A DNA stretch of 64,000 nt. Source: Vicia villosa (lineage: Eukaryota; Streptophyta; Magnoliopsida; Fabales; Fabaceae). The notes below the pieces were generated by a model that did no database searches, was not told the origin of the DNA, and was given only the letters and a program-made list of their open reading frames with translations. Below are positions 10,900-21,540 of this stretch, piece after piece. Location of the stretch: assembly GCF_029867415.1 (NCBI RefSeq), contig NC_081185.1, forward strand, positions 106,247,055-106,311,054. The letters run 5' to 3'. The position numbers were made by a program, and so were the translations under genes. The first letter of the stretch is position 1; every line of letters starts with the position of its first letter.

Positions 10900-12330
10900 A
10901 GTACCTTGGCTTATTGATTAATAAACTCTCAGCAAAGTTGGTTTCTCTTATTAATAATTGTTTGATTAGGTATGTCTTCATCCTGTCATTGGCGTATTTT
11001 TACTGAGACTACTTCTTTGTTGAATCTTTCTATGTAATCCTCAAGTTTATCCTATTTTTTTATTAAATACAGAATCAGGACTTTCCACCAACTTTGGATT
11101 CTTTTAAGAAGCATTGGAATGGGTTGTAAATTGGTGACAAAGATCTAAGAGTTTATGGAACTCAACCTTTAGTCTTTGAACCAATCCATTAGTCCTTTTT
11201 TGGTTCCGTCATTGGCGTATTTTTACTGAGACTACTTCTTTGTTGAATCTTTCTATGTAATCCTCAAGTTTATCCTAATTTTTTTTTATTAAATACAGAA
11301 TCATGACTTTCCACCAACTTTGGATTCTTTTAAGAAGCGTTGGAATGGGTTGTAAATTGGTGAGAAAGATCTAAGTGTTTATGGAACTCAACCTTTAGTC
11401 TTTGAACCAATCCATTAGCCCTTTTTTGGTTCCAAACCAATAGTTTACACATTACCAATATTCGGTAAGTGAGCATGGTGTCCATGGTTTCAACGTGGTC
11501 AATAGTACACATGGATTATTTGTATGAATCAAGTGGTTGTAGTTTTTGCGTATAGCTCAATGCAGGATAATCATTTATCTTATTGTTAAAAGCGTTGAAT
11601 TGGGGGAGCTCATCTTCAAACTAGGGCCTTTTCCAAATAGGACGATATGTGATTTAAATATCGTCTTTGTAGTTGAGAAATACTCCCTTGAAGTCCACTT
11701 TGAATCCTTCTTGTGGATGTGGAAGATTTCCTCTACCATCGCAATAATGATAATATATGTGAGTGGATCTAGAAGGATACCTCCTACTCATGGATAAGGA
11801 TCAATTCTGTATTTTCCCTCATGCCTTCTAAATATTAGCATGGGAGATCTAGATGAATGATGGTGATGTGGGATTGAAATTTCTAGTTGGAAGGAAATAA
11901 AGAAAAATGTTTAATAATGCTAAATGATCACCTATGGGCGTAAACAAAGATTGTTGGCGAGGACTAGTTGGATCTCACGTTGTCCATCTCATACATGAGC
12001 TAGCTTCTCGCCTTGATGAGTGGTCATGTGAGATTGTTGTTGTATCGCTTCTATAAGATCAAATAAAGGGTAATTAGTCTCTTTTCCCTTGATGAGCTGT
12101 GTGATTTGTTGGATCTCCATTATGTGGGGATAAACTTCTTACTTCTAGTATTGAGCTCGAGCACCACCATGAGATGATCAAGATATTGTAGCCTCGTCCA
12201 TATGTTGAGGTTGTGGACTGTCAATGACACTTTCTACTGGCCTGGTACGTCTTCCATGTGCAGTTGAAGTTTTGAAATAATGGGATGGTAGTGAAATTGT
12301 TCAGTTCTATTCCCATATACGATGCCATTG
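10900..12330 (-). pseudogene. Degenerate gypsy gag on the minus strand
   Basis: Reading the - strand from 11510 down gives pieces such as LVQRLKVEFHKHLDLSHQF and, past a frameshift, EDYIERFNKEVVSV, the typical gag-core pattern of plant Ty3/gypsy elements (E/D-Y-hydrophobic-R-F-N/T-K-E). A 224-bp internal tandem duplication has copied part of this core. Upstream (11500-12330) the - strand is consistent with the gag N-terminus and leader below the LTR at 12410-12966, but I see no clear motif there. Frames are broken throughout. Confidence 0.5.
10985..11432. repeat. 224-bp tandem duplication within the gag remnant
   Basis: The block starting GTCATTGGCGTATTTTTACT at 10985 recurs at 11209, giving a period of 224 bp. 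The two copies differ by a few bases and a small T-run length change. Both contain the same antisense gag-core piece, so the duplication arose after or during decay of the element. Confidence 0.9.
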
Positions 12331-12409
12331 ATCCATAATGTAATTAGATCACAAATCTGATAGACTATTGAGTGATTGACGATGGCGGTCCTTCAATGAA
12401 AATGGTGGT

Positions 12410-12966
12410 GTACCTACAAACACTCTGACAATCAAGTTAAACAAGCATTGTGAGTGCAAGATTTTGAGTTTTATAATGTGTACATAGACCTGAGCTACGA
12501 GTTAGTATTTATGAAAAGAGGAATATGGTTTCTATGATGGAAGCCCTAATTAGACAATTATCTTAGGTAACAACTATGGACAAACCATGAGTGATCATCA
12601 TCACATGGCCTTGATTGAATCGTTATACTTGTTTGACTATGTCTCTATGGCTTGTCTATAACAGGTATGTGATATGGTAATATCTTTGAAGTGTTTGTCA
12701 TTTTGTTAAATTGGGCTTAGTTCAATCTCGAGCAAGTGACATTCACTCTTTTTTTTTGTATAAATTGAATATCTTCTACTTGCAACTGTAAAGACTAATT
12801 ACTCGAAACAAGGAGGACCACGATGAATGACAAAATTCTTTCTTGACAAAATGTAACATTGATGTGTGCATATGATTAGGTTCAAACTCAGAATCTCTAA
12901 TTTTGAATTCACTCATATTTGAGTTTATATAAATAAATTAATTAATTAGAAATGTAAATTTAGTTA
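12410..12966 (-). repeat. Probable Tat-type LTR end, minus orientation
   Basis: On the - strand, a TATA-like TATAAAAC near 12475 is followed about 50 bases later by AACTTGATTGTCAGAGTG and TTTGTAGGTACA (12447-12410). This is the same arrangement as the 3' end of the LTR at 5501-5530 (GACTTAAGTGTTGGAGTG). It lies upstream, in - orientation, of the gag remnant at 10900-12330, as expected for a 5' LTR. The far edge is undefined and is bounded by the hAT MITE. Confidence 0.4.
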
Positions 12967-12974
12967 GTTTTATC

Positions 12975-13533
12975 TAGACATGGCAATAAAACCCAGACCC
13001 ACGGGTACCCACCCGAACCCGCCCCGAAGTTGACGGGGAAAATCCGCTTTGACTGGGTTTGGGTTCGGGTTTGGGTTTTCCCCGATTATAAAATATGGGG
13101 GTGGGTCGGGTAATGGGGACACTAGTACCCACCCCGAACCCGCCCCGTTTATTTCAATATTTACATTATTATTTATGTTTCATAACTTATATTATTAAAT
13201 ATGTGGCTAATGTTTTAATAATTTGATTTGTATTTATTATTTTAAATATTTGAAATATATGTATGAAATTTTTTGAGATTGTTTTATTTTGTTATTTATA
13301 ATATAATTTGATTTTTGAAAAAGTAAATATTTTTATTAAACAAATTGATTTTACGAAATACATGGTGGCGGGGCGGGGATACCCGAACCCAACCCGAACC
13401 CGTTAAGACGGGTTTGGGTTTTAATTTCCCATTCCCGTTTGGGTTTGGGGCAGGTAACGGGGATTGATTGGGGATTCGGGTCTGGGTTTGGGGAAGTAAA
13501 AACCGTCCCCGACCCGCCCCGTTGCCATGCCTA
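12975..13533. mobile_element. hAT-type MITE with 8-bp TSD GTTTTATC
   Basis: This 559-bp block has 12-bp terminal inverted repeats, TAGACATGGCAA at 12975 and the complement of TTGCCATGCCTA ending at 13533, with one mismatch. It is flanked by a perfect 8-bp duplication GTTTTATC (12967-12974 and 13534-13541), the target-site size of hAT transposons. The sub-terminal regions are GC-rich arrays of CCCGAACCC/GGGTTCGGG-type motifs in inverted orientation (12997-13150 and 13370-13525), around an AT-rich core. There is no coding sequence, so it is non-autonomous. Confidence 0.9.
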
Positions 13534-13541
13534 GTTTTATC

Positions 13542-14590
13542 ATTTAAGTTGACCCTCAAATAATTAAGTTTCTAATTAATAAATAATTAATACAAAAAAT
13601 ATCCGCTTACATGATAATTTTGATACATAATTTAATACTAAAATATTTCATCATTTGGCACATTTAACGTCATATTGAAATGATGTCATTTTGGGGTAGA
13701 AAATGTTAACATGTGTGGGCTATACCAATATGGGAAGAAATAATGGACGTATAGCAAAATGATATCCATAAAGATCTATTGATAATGACATCAGAACAAA
13801 TGAATATGTTCAAAGATGTGACTTGATAAACATTAAATTCAATGCAGAACACATACTCAAGATGCCTTTATGTATAGACCCAATGCAACTGCAATTTTTA
13901 TGTGAATCACCATCAATTGGAATGCCAACCTTCTTAAATTTTGACCTTCATTTGTCTGTGACATTAATGCCTATTCTTTTGGACGTATGCCAATGCATTT
14001 TAATTTATCTATAGCCGTGAATATTGAAATTTAGTCGATGATTTAGTTTGTTGATGTCGGGTTGAAAATGATGCATGTTAAAAAAGTTTATATTGTTTAA
14101 CATTATAAAGAAAAAAAAATCAATATTATATAGTTTTAATATTTTGTTACTAGACGGTGGTTGTCCTTAGTGGAATTAGATGATCATCCGATAGATTTAT
14201 GAAGGTGGTTTTTGAGGCACGAAGAGCATGATTTAACCTGCAACCCCAAATTAAACCTCACACCTCCTGTATTTAATTATTTTTGAAATATTTTTGTGTG
14301 GAGTGAACAATATTTTCGAATGAAATTTTTAATAGAATAAATGAAATTTTTGGTAGTTGAAATTTTTGGTAGTGTTTTTGAAATTTTCGGTATTTATAAA
14401 CTACTCGAAAATTCAAATTTATCTTAGAATATTGAAATTTTCAGTTATACTAAAATTTCTGGTAGTTTTCTCGTGATTTTTTTTTAAAGATCATGATTTT
14501 GCCGACTTATTTGGGGATTTTGATTGCATAGACAAATTTGTGTGGTCTAGAATCAATTTTCCTTTGTATAAATAGGGACATATGTTATAA
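13542..14590. other. AT-rich non-coding gap
   Basis: No gene is supported. There are short AT-rich runs and a cluster of AATTTTTGGTAG/AAATTTTCGG-like short direct repeats at about 14330-14470. The longest open frame (13823-14014) has no recognisable domain. Confidence 0.5.
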
Positions 14591-14599
14591 AGAAAGACA

Positions 14600-14981
14600 T
14601 CTCAAAAAATATCTCTTCCTGAATTTTTGATTAAGGCGAAAGTGTATTTCAAAGGAAACAACCCTCTTGTTGAATTCAAGCTTCCGGATGGTGCTGCATC
14701 CCTCGTCAACTTGACTGACAAGTTGAATGAGTTGGTGCCTGATACCGATAATAGAACGGTGAGAAAGATCGAGTTTCATGAAGATTGAATTGATAGTAAT
14801 GGAAGGGTGAAATACAACCTGATTGAGTTGAAGACCGACGAAGATGTCAAGGTCATGTTAAAATCATTTCGTCGTAGGATAACTAAAGGTCCGATCGAGT
14901 TGGATGCGTAGATAACAAGATCCGTCGACGAAATAATGAAGATGTTAAAACGTCTAGAATCATCTAGTAGTACATAGGTTT
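14600..14981 (+). pseudogene. Small transposon-associated ORF with two stops
   Basis: The + strand gives about 126 codons of well-formed protein sequence, including LIKAKVYFKGNNPLVEFKL, GRVKYNLIELKTDEDVKVML and SVDEIMKMLK, interrupted by only two in-frame stops (near 14786 and 14909). Composition and codon pattern look like a genuine former coding region. I remember sequences of this type next to PMD/MULE-like transposon genes in legumes, but I cannot name a domain. It ends close to a serine-rich tail inside the 224-bp tandem duplication. It converges with the PMD gene downstream and may belong to the same transposon. Confidence 0.45.
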
Positions 14982-15387
14982 TCATGTTTAGTGTTTTTAA
15001 ACTTATGTTTGATGTACTGTTTTATGATGTATTCATCTTTGAATCATGTAAACCCCAAAATTTCATGTAATAAATAAGTATGGTAATAACAAGTCTGTGT
15101 CACAAAATATATATATATATATATACACAAAATATATAATACACCTACATCGGCCCCCACGAGCTATGTTAAAACGTCTAGAATCATCTAGTAGTACATA
15201 GGTTTTCATGTTTAGTGTTTTTAAACTTATGTTTGATGTACTGTTTTATGATGTATTCATCTTTGAATCATGTAAACCCCAAAATTTCATGTAATAAATA
15301 AGTATGGTAATAACAAGTCTGTGTCACAAAATATATATATATATATACACAAAATATATAATACACCTACATCGGCCCCCACGAGCT
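14942..15387. repeat. About 224-bp tandem duplication with (TA)n core
   Basis: The block starting ATGTTAAAACGTCTAGAATC at 14942 repeats at 15166. The second copy is two bases shorter because of a (TA)n tract (15104-15124 versus 15331-15348). Both copies end in CGGCCCCCACGAGCT. Otherwise they look essentially identical, so the duplication is recent. The first copy includes the last codons of the ORF at 14600-14981. Confidence 0.9.
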
Positions 15388-15971
15388 ATGTCGACTATCC
15401 TAGATAAACCTATAAAAACTTCAACATTCGGGTTAACCAAACCCGTGATATTATCTACAAGAACAATAATCAACTAGAGGTGCCTATCCTGGTCCCCGGC
15501 GGGAGGTGGTGACGGCCCCACCGTCAGCCCGTACCTCAGCATCATAAACTCTAGCACCAGAAGGCCACATAACATCAGAAGACCCTGCAGTCGATGGTAT
15601 GAGGTGAGGGTGTGATATACTATGATACCACTCTACGTAACCATCCTCGCACTGTTAAGGATGTCGTATCGAAACTACACTAGCTCTAATCTCACAGGCA
15701 GAGCTAATGATGTGACTCTGAAACCATCTGTCAATCCCACCAACAGGAGCTTCAAGTACTGGACGAGGGATGCCCTGAACAAAACCAAACTATCGCAAAC
15801 ACCTCTCAGGCAAGTGCCTGGCCACGTGGTTATCCCACCTAAATGCTCTGAATACAATGCTGAGTCGTCAAATGGGCGATGGGGACGATGTGTCGTGTAT
15901 GGTGTCCAGACGACATCATCTACTATCAATGCATCAAGCCTCCTCTTGTACTCCATAACACCACCACAGAC

Positions 15972-18229
15972 TGTAACACCCCAAATCTACCCCGCAATTA
16001 TAAGCGAAAATCAGAGTGCATTTAAAAATCTTCATCAAACGATGGGATGTCACAATTCGACTTAACCAAACAAACATACTTATATTGCATTTAATAAAGA
16101 TACCTAGCATTCGGAACAAAACTTCATTCACCACTTACAACTTAAACTTATAAACACATTTCAATTCAACTTAACACAAATGTCATCATGGAATACAATA
16201 ATCATATAATAACGACTAATCCCCCCGAGTGCTACATATTAGAGCAATGGACACCAACTCGACTTGCCATAAAGCAACAGAAAGACTTCACATAAATAAC
16301 CTCGGACCTCCACGACTAATCTTGAGTACCTGCCCATTTCCCATGGTAGGGGAAATATCAGCAAAGGGGTGAGATATCTTACAATATAAAGGAATGCATG
16401 ATAAATAATATAGGAGATATAGATCATACATAATTTCACCACTTCGCATCACATAACACCTTACAACAAGTTTCACCGCAAAACAACTTATCAATATAAT
16501 ACAACTTCCAAAACGGCAACGATGTCATTAATCACATATTCAAATATACAAGTATGATATCAAATACGTCACAACAAACATATCATTATCACGTCACAAC
16601 AAACACCCTGTCATCTCAACAGTCCAAACACAATTCAAATGCAATTCAAATGCGACTCGAATATGACTCAAACTTATGCATATGCATGTGGTACCATTGG
16701 AGTAAAACTCCCGTCTCAAACAGTTTGCCATTGGGCCGTCTCAAACATTTGCCACAAGGGTCGTCTCAAACATTTGCCACAAGGGCCGTCTCAAACAATT
16801 GCCACAAGGGCCGTCTCAAACAATACAATGGATGCGACTCAAATGATGCACATCCACAAACACAACTTAAACCATTTAATCAACTTAAACAACATAATCA
16901 ACTTGAACGACATAATCAACTTAAACAACATAACCACATCAACTAAACAACATCAACTCAATGCCAAGGTTCTATGGCAATAACTGTATCATAGTATTTT
17001 ACCACATCTCAATCACGTCATCACATCATATAAACATACAACATCTATTCAACTTCATTCTTATCAACATAATACAACTTATCAATAGTGACCATAGGGT
17101 CCACAACAACAACGACAAATTCCACATATTGCACACAACAACAATAAACATCAACATGTTACAACAATTAGTATGTAATCATTCACACTCATTATGAATA
17201 TCATATCACATATCATGCCAACAATGTTATTATTAATCAACACCAATTCAAGTATTACATATATACGATTCAAGTAACATGTTATCATTCAATTATAATC
17301 ATACTCATATTAATTACCAATTCAAGATCTCATTAAACTTGCAGTAAACAATTGCCAATGCATTTGTGCACGTCCTCATCAATTCATTACGGTATACAAT
17401 ATGGACAATTACAACGTATCATATTAATACATGTTATTCACATTTCATCAAGCCATAACACATATTCACATACATGCATGTTATTAAAACAACCACTTCA
17501 TAATTAAGTCATCAAATAATCATTCTCCACAAGAACATTCAAATAAAACATATTAACAACAAACATCACATTACACAATTCAAGTAACGACGTAACACGG
17601 TTAATTCAACTACTTAATGAAAGCATATTCATTGTTAATTCTTTATAAAGCATCATTATCTCATCATAAGGGAAGTGCATATCATCATCTCAATAGCATT
17701 GTATCTTCATAAGGAAAACATACATCAAGTTATACCGCAACATGGTTACATCGATTCATAGCAAAGAACATACTTCACATGTTAACACAACATAGTTCAT
17801 CACTTTATCCTAATAAACATAATAGGAGAATAGATAATATGAATAATTTTATTGAATCGTGGTATAGTTCATTGCGTTGGCTTTCTAACGATTCGAACGG
17901 TGCATAAAACGGAGTTACGAATCAAAAGTTACATCATTTCACAGATTTGATTTACTCAGTTCGCGCCGCGAACTTTGTTGTCGCCGAATATTATTTCCAA
18001 TAATATTCCACATTTACCATCGATCCCTAACTTTAACAGTACTAACTCACAATTGTACTTCTCTGACTAATCCGACTAATTAATCTGACCACAACTTAAC
18101 TGCTCAAATTAACATATTAATCCAAATTACGCCTTTAGAATAATACCGATAAATCCCAACTTCAACTAATTCCAACGAATAAATCCTTAATAATTTAATT
18201 AAATAATTAATTAAATTCGGGGCGTTACA
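15972..18229 (-). mobile_element. Solo LTR of a Ty3/gypsy element, TSD CAGAC
   Basis: This 2258-bp block begins TGTAACACCCC (15972) and ends GGGGCGTTACA (18229). Perfect 5-bp duplications CAGAC flank it (15967-15971 and 18230-18234). On the - strand the LTR starts TGTAACGCCCCGAATTT, the style of chromovirus Tekay/Del-type LTRs, and it shares a conserved segment with the LTR at 55769 (see findings). No internal domain is present, so it is a solo LTR formed by LTR-LTR recombination. It sits inside the PMD transposon gene. Confidence 0.9.
16711..16835. repeat. 25-bp tandem repeats in the solo LTR
   Basis: The unit beginning YCGTCTCAAACANTTGCCA recurs at 16711, 16736, 16761, 16786 and 16811, an exact 25-bp spacing. 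Copies differ at a few positions. A second imperfect array of about 21 bp (CATAATCAACTTRAACRAC) follows at about 16870-16960. Confidence 0.9.
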
Positions 18230-19648
18230 CAGACCGCCGACCGAACCTTCCATCTCCTCTCTAGTGGAGCACTCGCCGGGACACGCTGCAGTCTCCTATC
18301 ACAGATGTGGGGAAATGCTTGTATATCCAACACTTCACAGATAAAAAATTATAAATAGGCTGAAGTAACAGTGCAAAAATAAAAAAAAAAAGAAATGTTA
18401 GTATACCTATAATAGGCTCGAGTAACTAGCTAGTTGTCTGTATCAGGATGGGAAGCAACTCTAATTGTCGTGTATAGCATAGTCAACGCTGCCACTCCCC
18501 AAGCCCAGTTTGGAGTGTCTAGGCTATTGAAAAGCCAAAGGTAGAGAACATATATATAAACTCCAAAATTGTCTACAAAGAGAGTACATGCCATCAGATG
18601 TAGCATGTATGCCCTTGCGGCAGCGTCATACCTCTCCACCGCCATAAGCTCCTCGTACATGTCCCCCAGCTAAGACGTCATAAGATGCAAGCCTTAGTTA
18701 AAGGAAAACTCATTTAGCCCCACACCCTCATCAACCTCCAAAGCCTCTACAACTTGTGGCAGTGTCGTCCTCTAGTTAATATGGGAAGCAGTAAAAATGT
18801 ACCAGCAATGGGAATATGAAACAGATACGAGACACCATCCAATGTGATAGTCATCTTCCCAAATGAAAAATAAAAGGATGATGTCTCAGGGTTCAACCGC
18901 TCAACAAAAGCTGACAGGAGGGAGGCGTCGAGCATGGTAAGTGAGCATGTGCCCCCGGAAGTTCTTCAACTTCAAGCCATGGGATGCGACCTTAAGCGTC
19001 GGACACTCCTGTAAGAAATAAAATTTTAAAAAAATCAATAAACTATCATATAGACAATCGAGCCAAAATAATCAATAATGAATAATTTGCAATAAAAAAT
19101 ATAACATATATACCTTGCCCTGCCATAAACAAATTGTAACATGGTTAGCATATCCTGTGAGCACAGACTTATCATTAGGTCCTCCTATATAGGCTCCATT
19201 ATTGTGAACTTATGGCTATGTGTACGCATGTGTCATGGTGTCATTATCAGCAGGAGACACCTCATTAACCACCGTAGGAGCCTCTTCAACAACCACCTTT
19301 ACAGCGGGTACCTGCTCCTCCGCATCAGGCACTGCCACATCTGCCTCCTCCACAACTGGCTCCTCCACAGCCAGTACAGCCACAGTTGGCTCCTCCATAG
19401 GTACCTGCACCATCCACAGCTGGCTCCTCCACAGGTGTCTTCTCTGCAATATCAACTCTAGCAGTCTAACGTCTGGGTGCGCAGTACTGCGTTTGCTCAG
19501 CCAACCGTTTTTAGTGAGAATCGATCGGAGGATGTCTTCAAGTCCGTAGCTAAGAAGCCTTTGCCTTATCCCTCCGGGCCTGAGCTTCTGCCCTATTAGT
19601 TAGTCTGCTCGCAACAGAACCTTCTCTACCTCTGGTCCTTACTGAAAC

Positions 19649-21540
19649 TGTAACACCCTATTTCTACCCAACGAATATTCATTAATTATAATGAAAAATC
19701 ATAGTTATTCAAAATTTTATCAACAAATGAGATGTCGCATTTAGTCATTTAAATCATTTACGGCATACACGCCTTCACATAGATACATAGAACATAAATT
19801 CAAAACGGACAATTATAATAATTAATTCAGTTTTTAAAAATCACTTCATCAAATAATATTTAATCTCGCAGCAGAATTCACAAACTTCCAAAAATCCAGG
19901 TTAGCATCATATCATCTTCGCAACATAACTTCAAATTACAAATGAATTGTAAAATGTCATAAAAATTCAGCAAAGAAAACATAAACTAAAAACATGTGTT
20001 TGTCCCCCCAAGTGCTACGTATCAGAGCGACACCGACTCGACTCATAGCGTCTAAATCTTTATCACTACAATCACCTGCACGTTGCCAGTTTAAAGGTAA
20101 CGGCGAAACAAAAGAAAGGGGTGAGATATCAAACCATATAAACAGGGTTATGATAAACAGTATATATTCAAGTTCAAGTTATAATAATCATCACTTTTCA
20201 CTATAATCGTTACCTCTAATTCACTTTTCTATTTCAACCAAAGCGACACACGTCACAATGTCACACATAAATTCATATTCAGATCCCAAAAATTCACATA
20301 AGTTCACACATCAAATCACATAAACTCATAATCATATAAAATGAAAAGCGACTCTAACAAATGCACATGCATGTGGTACCCAGGACTTCAGCCCCCATCG
20401 CCAATTGCCAATAAATAGAGGCATCAAAACATCCATAAGCCTTCGTCACTGTTTGTCAATCCAGGCCGTCACAAAATTCAATCATGCGACTCAATGAATG
20501 CACCATCACAAACAAATCACATCAACACGTCATGAGGCATACGCCTATATAAAAAATGTTACCGATAATTAAGGTAACTCATCGTCACATTATATCCTGC
20601 ACTTCACAATAATTCTCGAAACTCATTGCATCGCAACATTGCAATATATTCACAACAACAAATTCAATGACAACAATTCACCAACAATAAATCAATCACA
20701 GATAATTCACGCCAAACATCGCATTACTTCACAAAACACGCTACGTCGCAACATCGCAAAAATATCACTAAACAACTGTTTACGGACTATTCCCGGATTC
20801 CCTGAATATTATCCTAACCGCTATATATTTTCTGTCCACTATTTATTTATTGTTGGCTCACTAATTGTATACTCCTTATTCACTATTCAAATTCTACCCT
20901 GCTACTGTTATTTATTCCATTTTCCGCTACCATAGTACTGCCTCTAATTAACTCTTTGCTAGAGATGTACATACATATTAGTCATGTCGTTAATGGCTAT
21001 CTTTGCCACTTGACGATTTCTCATTCCATTAAGCAATTATTCTTATTCTCTGATACATTAGTCTTTAGCATTTCTAATCATCTCTGCTACTATTAAGTAC
21101 CAATTCATTCAATGTAAGTCATCGTTGTAATTTTACTGCTAACAATTATACCAAGGATTCATCACGGTTAGTACAAGATCAACACTGCTATATGCTTAAG
21201 GTATATACTAACTCTTTTAAAAGCAACTTCTGCAATCCATTAATTTTTTTCTTAAATACATTTACATTATATATACATATCAGCACTGTTCCACACACAG
21301 CGCTATCAAAAACAAACAAAACGACTACCATCACTAACTAGGGCGCCCACCCTTAAGGTGTGGCCCCCGTCCCACTAACACAACTCACACGTCCCTAAAA
21401 GGGACTTTCCAAGTGCAAGGCCGCCCGCCCCACATCACATGTGGGGTCTTCCCCACTTCACCTCCATGGGACATGTGTCCCTTAAACTATAGCTCCCGCC
21501 CCTCACTATTTTTCTTCTTCTTCCAGACTTATACTTCTTT
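19649..21540 (-). repeat. Second gypsy LTR of the same type, right edge lost
   Basis: It begins TGTAACACCCTATTTCTACC at 19649 directly next to the PMD gene start. It shares order and motifs with the 15972 LTR: a GTGCTACRTATYAGAGC block (20010 versus 16230), GGGGTGAGATATC (20120 versus 16366) and TGCGACTCAA plus ATGCAC (20484 versus 16831). The matching GGGGTGTTACA-type terminus was not found, so it is truncated or interrupted somewhere beyond 21000. The region 21330-21500 is GC-richer than its surroundings. Confidence 0.6.

Larger units (their letters stand above)
15400..19648 (-). pseudogene. Plant mobile domain (PMD) transposon gene, disrupted
   Basis: Reading the - strand from 19648, a basic start (VRTRGREGSVASRL) leads into an acidic Val/Glu/Pro-rich repeat region (19455-19216). 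Next comes GPNDKSVLTGYANHVTICLW and a 105-bp GT-AG intron (19113-19009). The PMD follows with SHGLKLK, LLSAFVERLNPETSSFYF, MTITLDGVSYLFHIPI and AARAYMLHLMACTLFVDN (18935-18430). A further probable intron precedes 18300. The C-terminal part appears at 15956-15675 ([20 protein letters not shown]). This order matches plant 'phosphatase 7 long form homolog'/MAIN-like PMD proteins found in transposons. Frameshifts, stops, a 2258-bp solo LTR (15972-18229) and an LTR at the 5' end make it non-functional. Confidence 0.75.

Noticed and set aside
10985..15387. A link between the two 224-bp tandem duplications
   Set aside because: The units share no sequence, so the equal period is most likely coincidence.
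15622..16065. 147-codon + strand frame as a gene
   Set aside because: It is the reverse of the PMD C-terminal region and crosses into the solo LTR at 15972, so it is a shadow frame.
16711..16835. CRISPR-like regular repeats
   Set aside because: The units are directly tandem without unique spacers, and this is plant nuclear DNA inside an LTR.
16554..17197. Overlapping + strand frames rich in His, Asn and Gln
   Set aside because: They lie inside the solo LTR and derive from its short tandem repeats. There is no domain and the orientation is opposite to the LTR.
19141..19549. Two + strand frames of about 106-109 codons
   Set aside because: They are shadows of the acidic repeat region of the PMD gene on the - strand.
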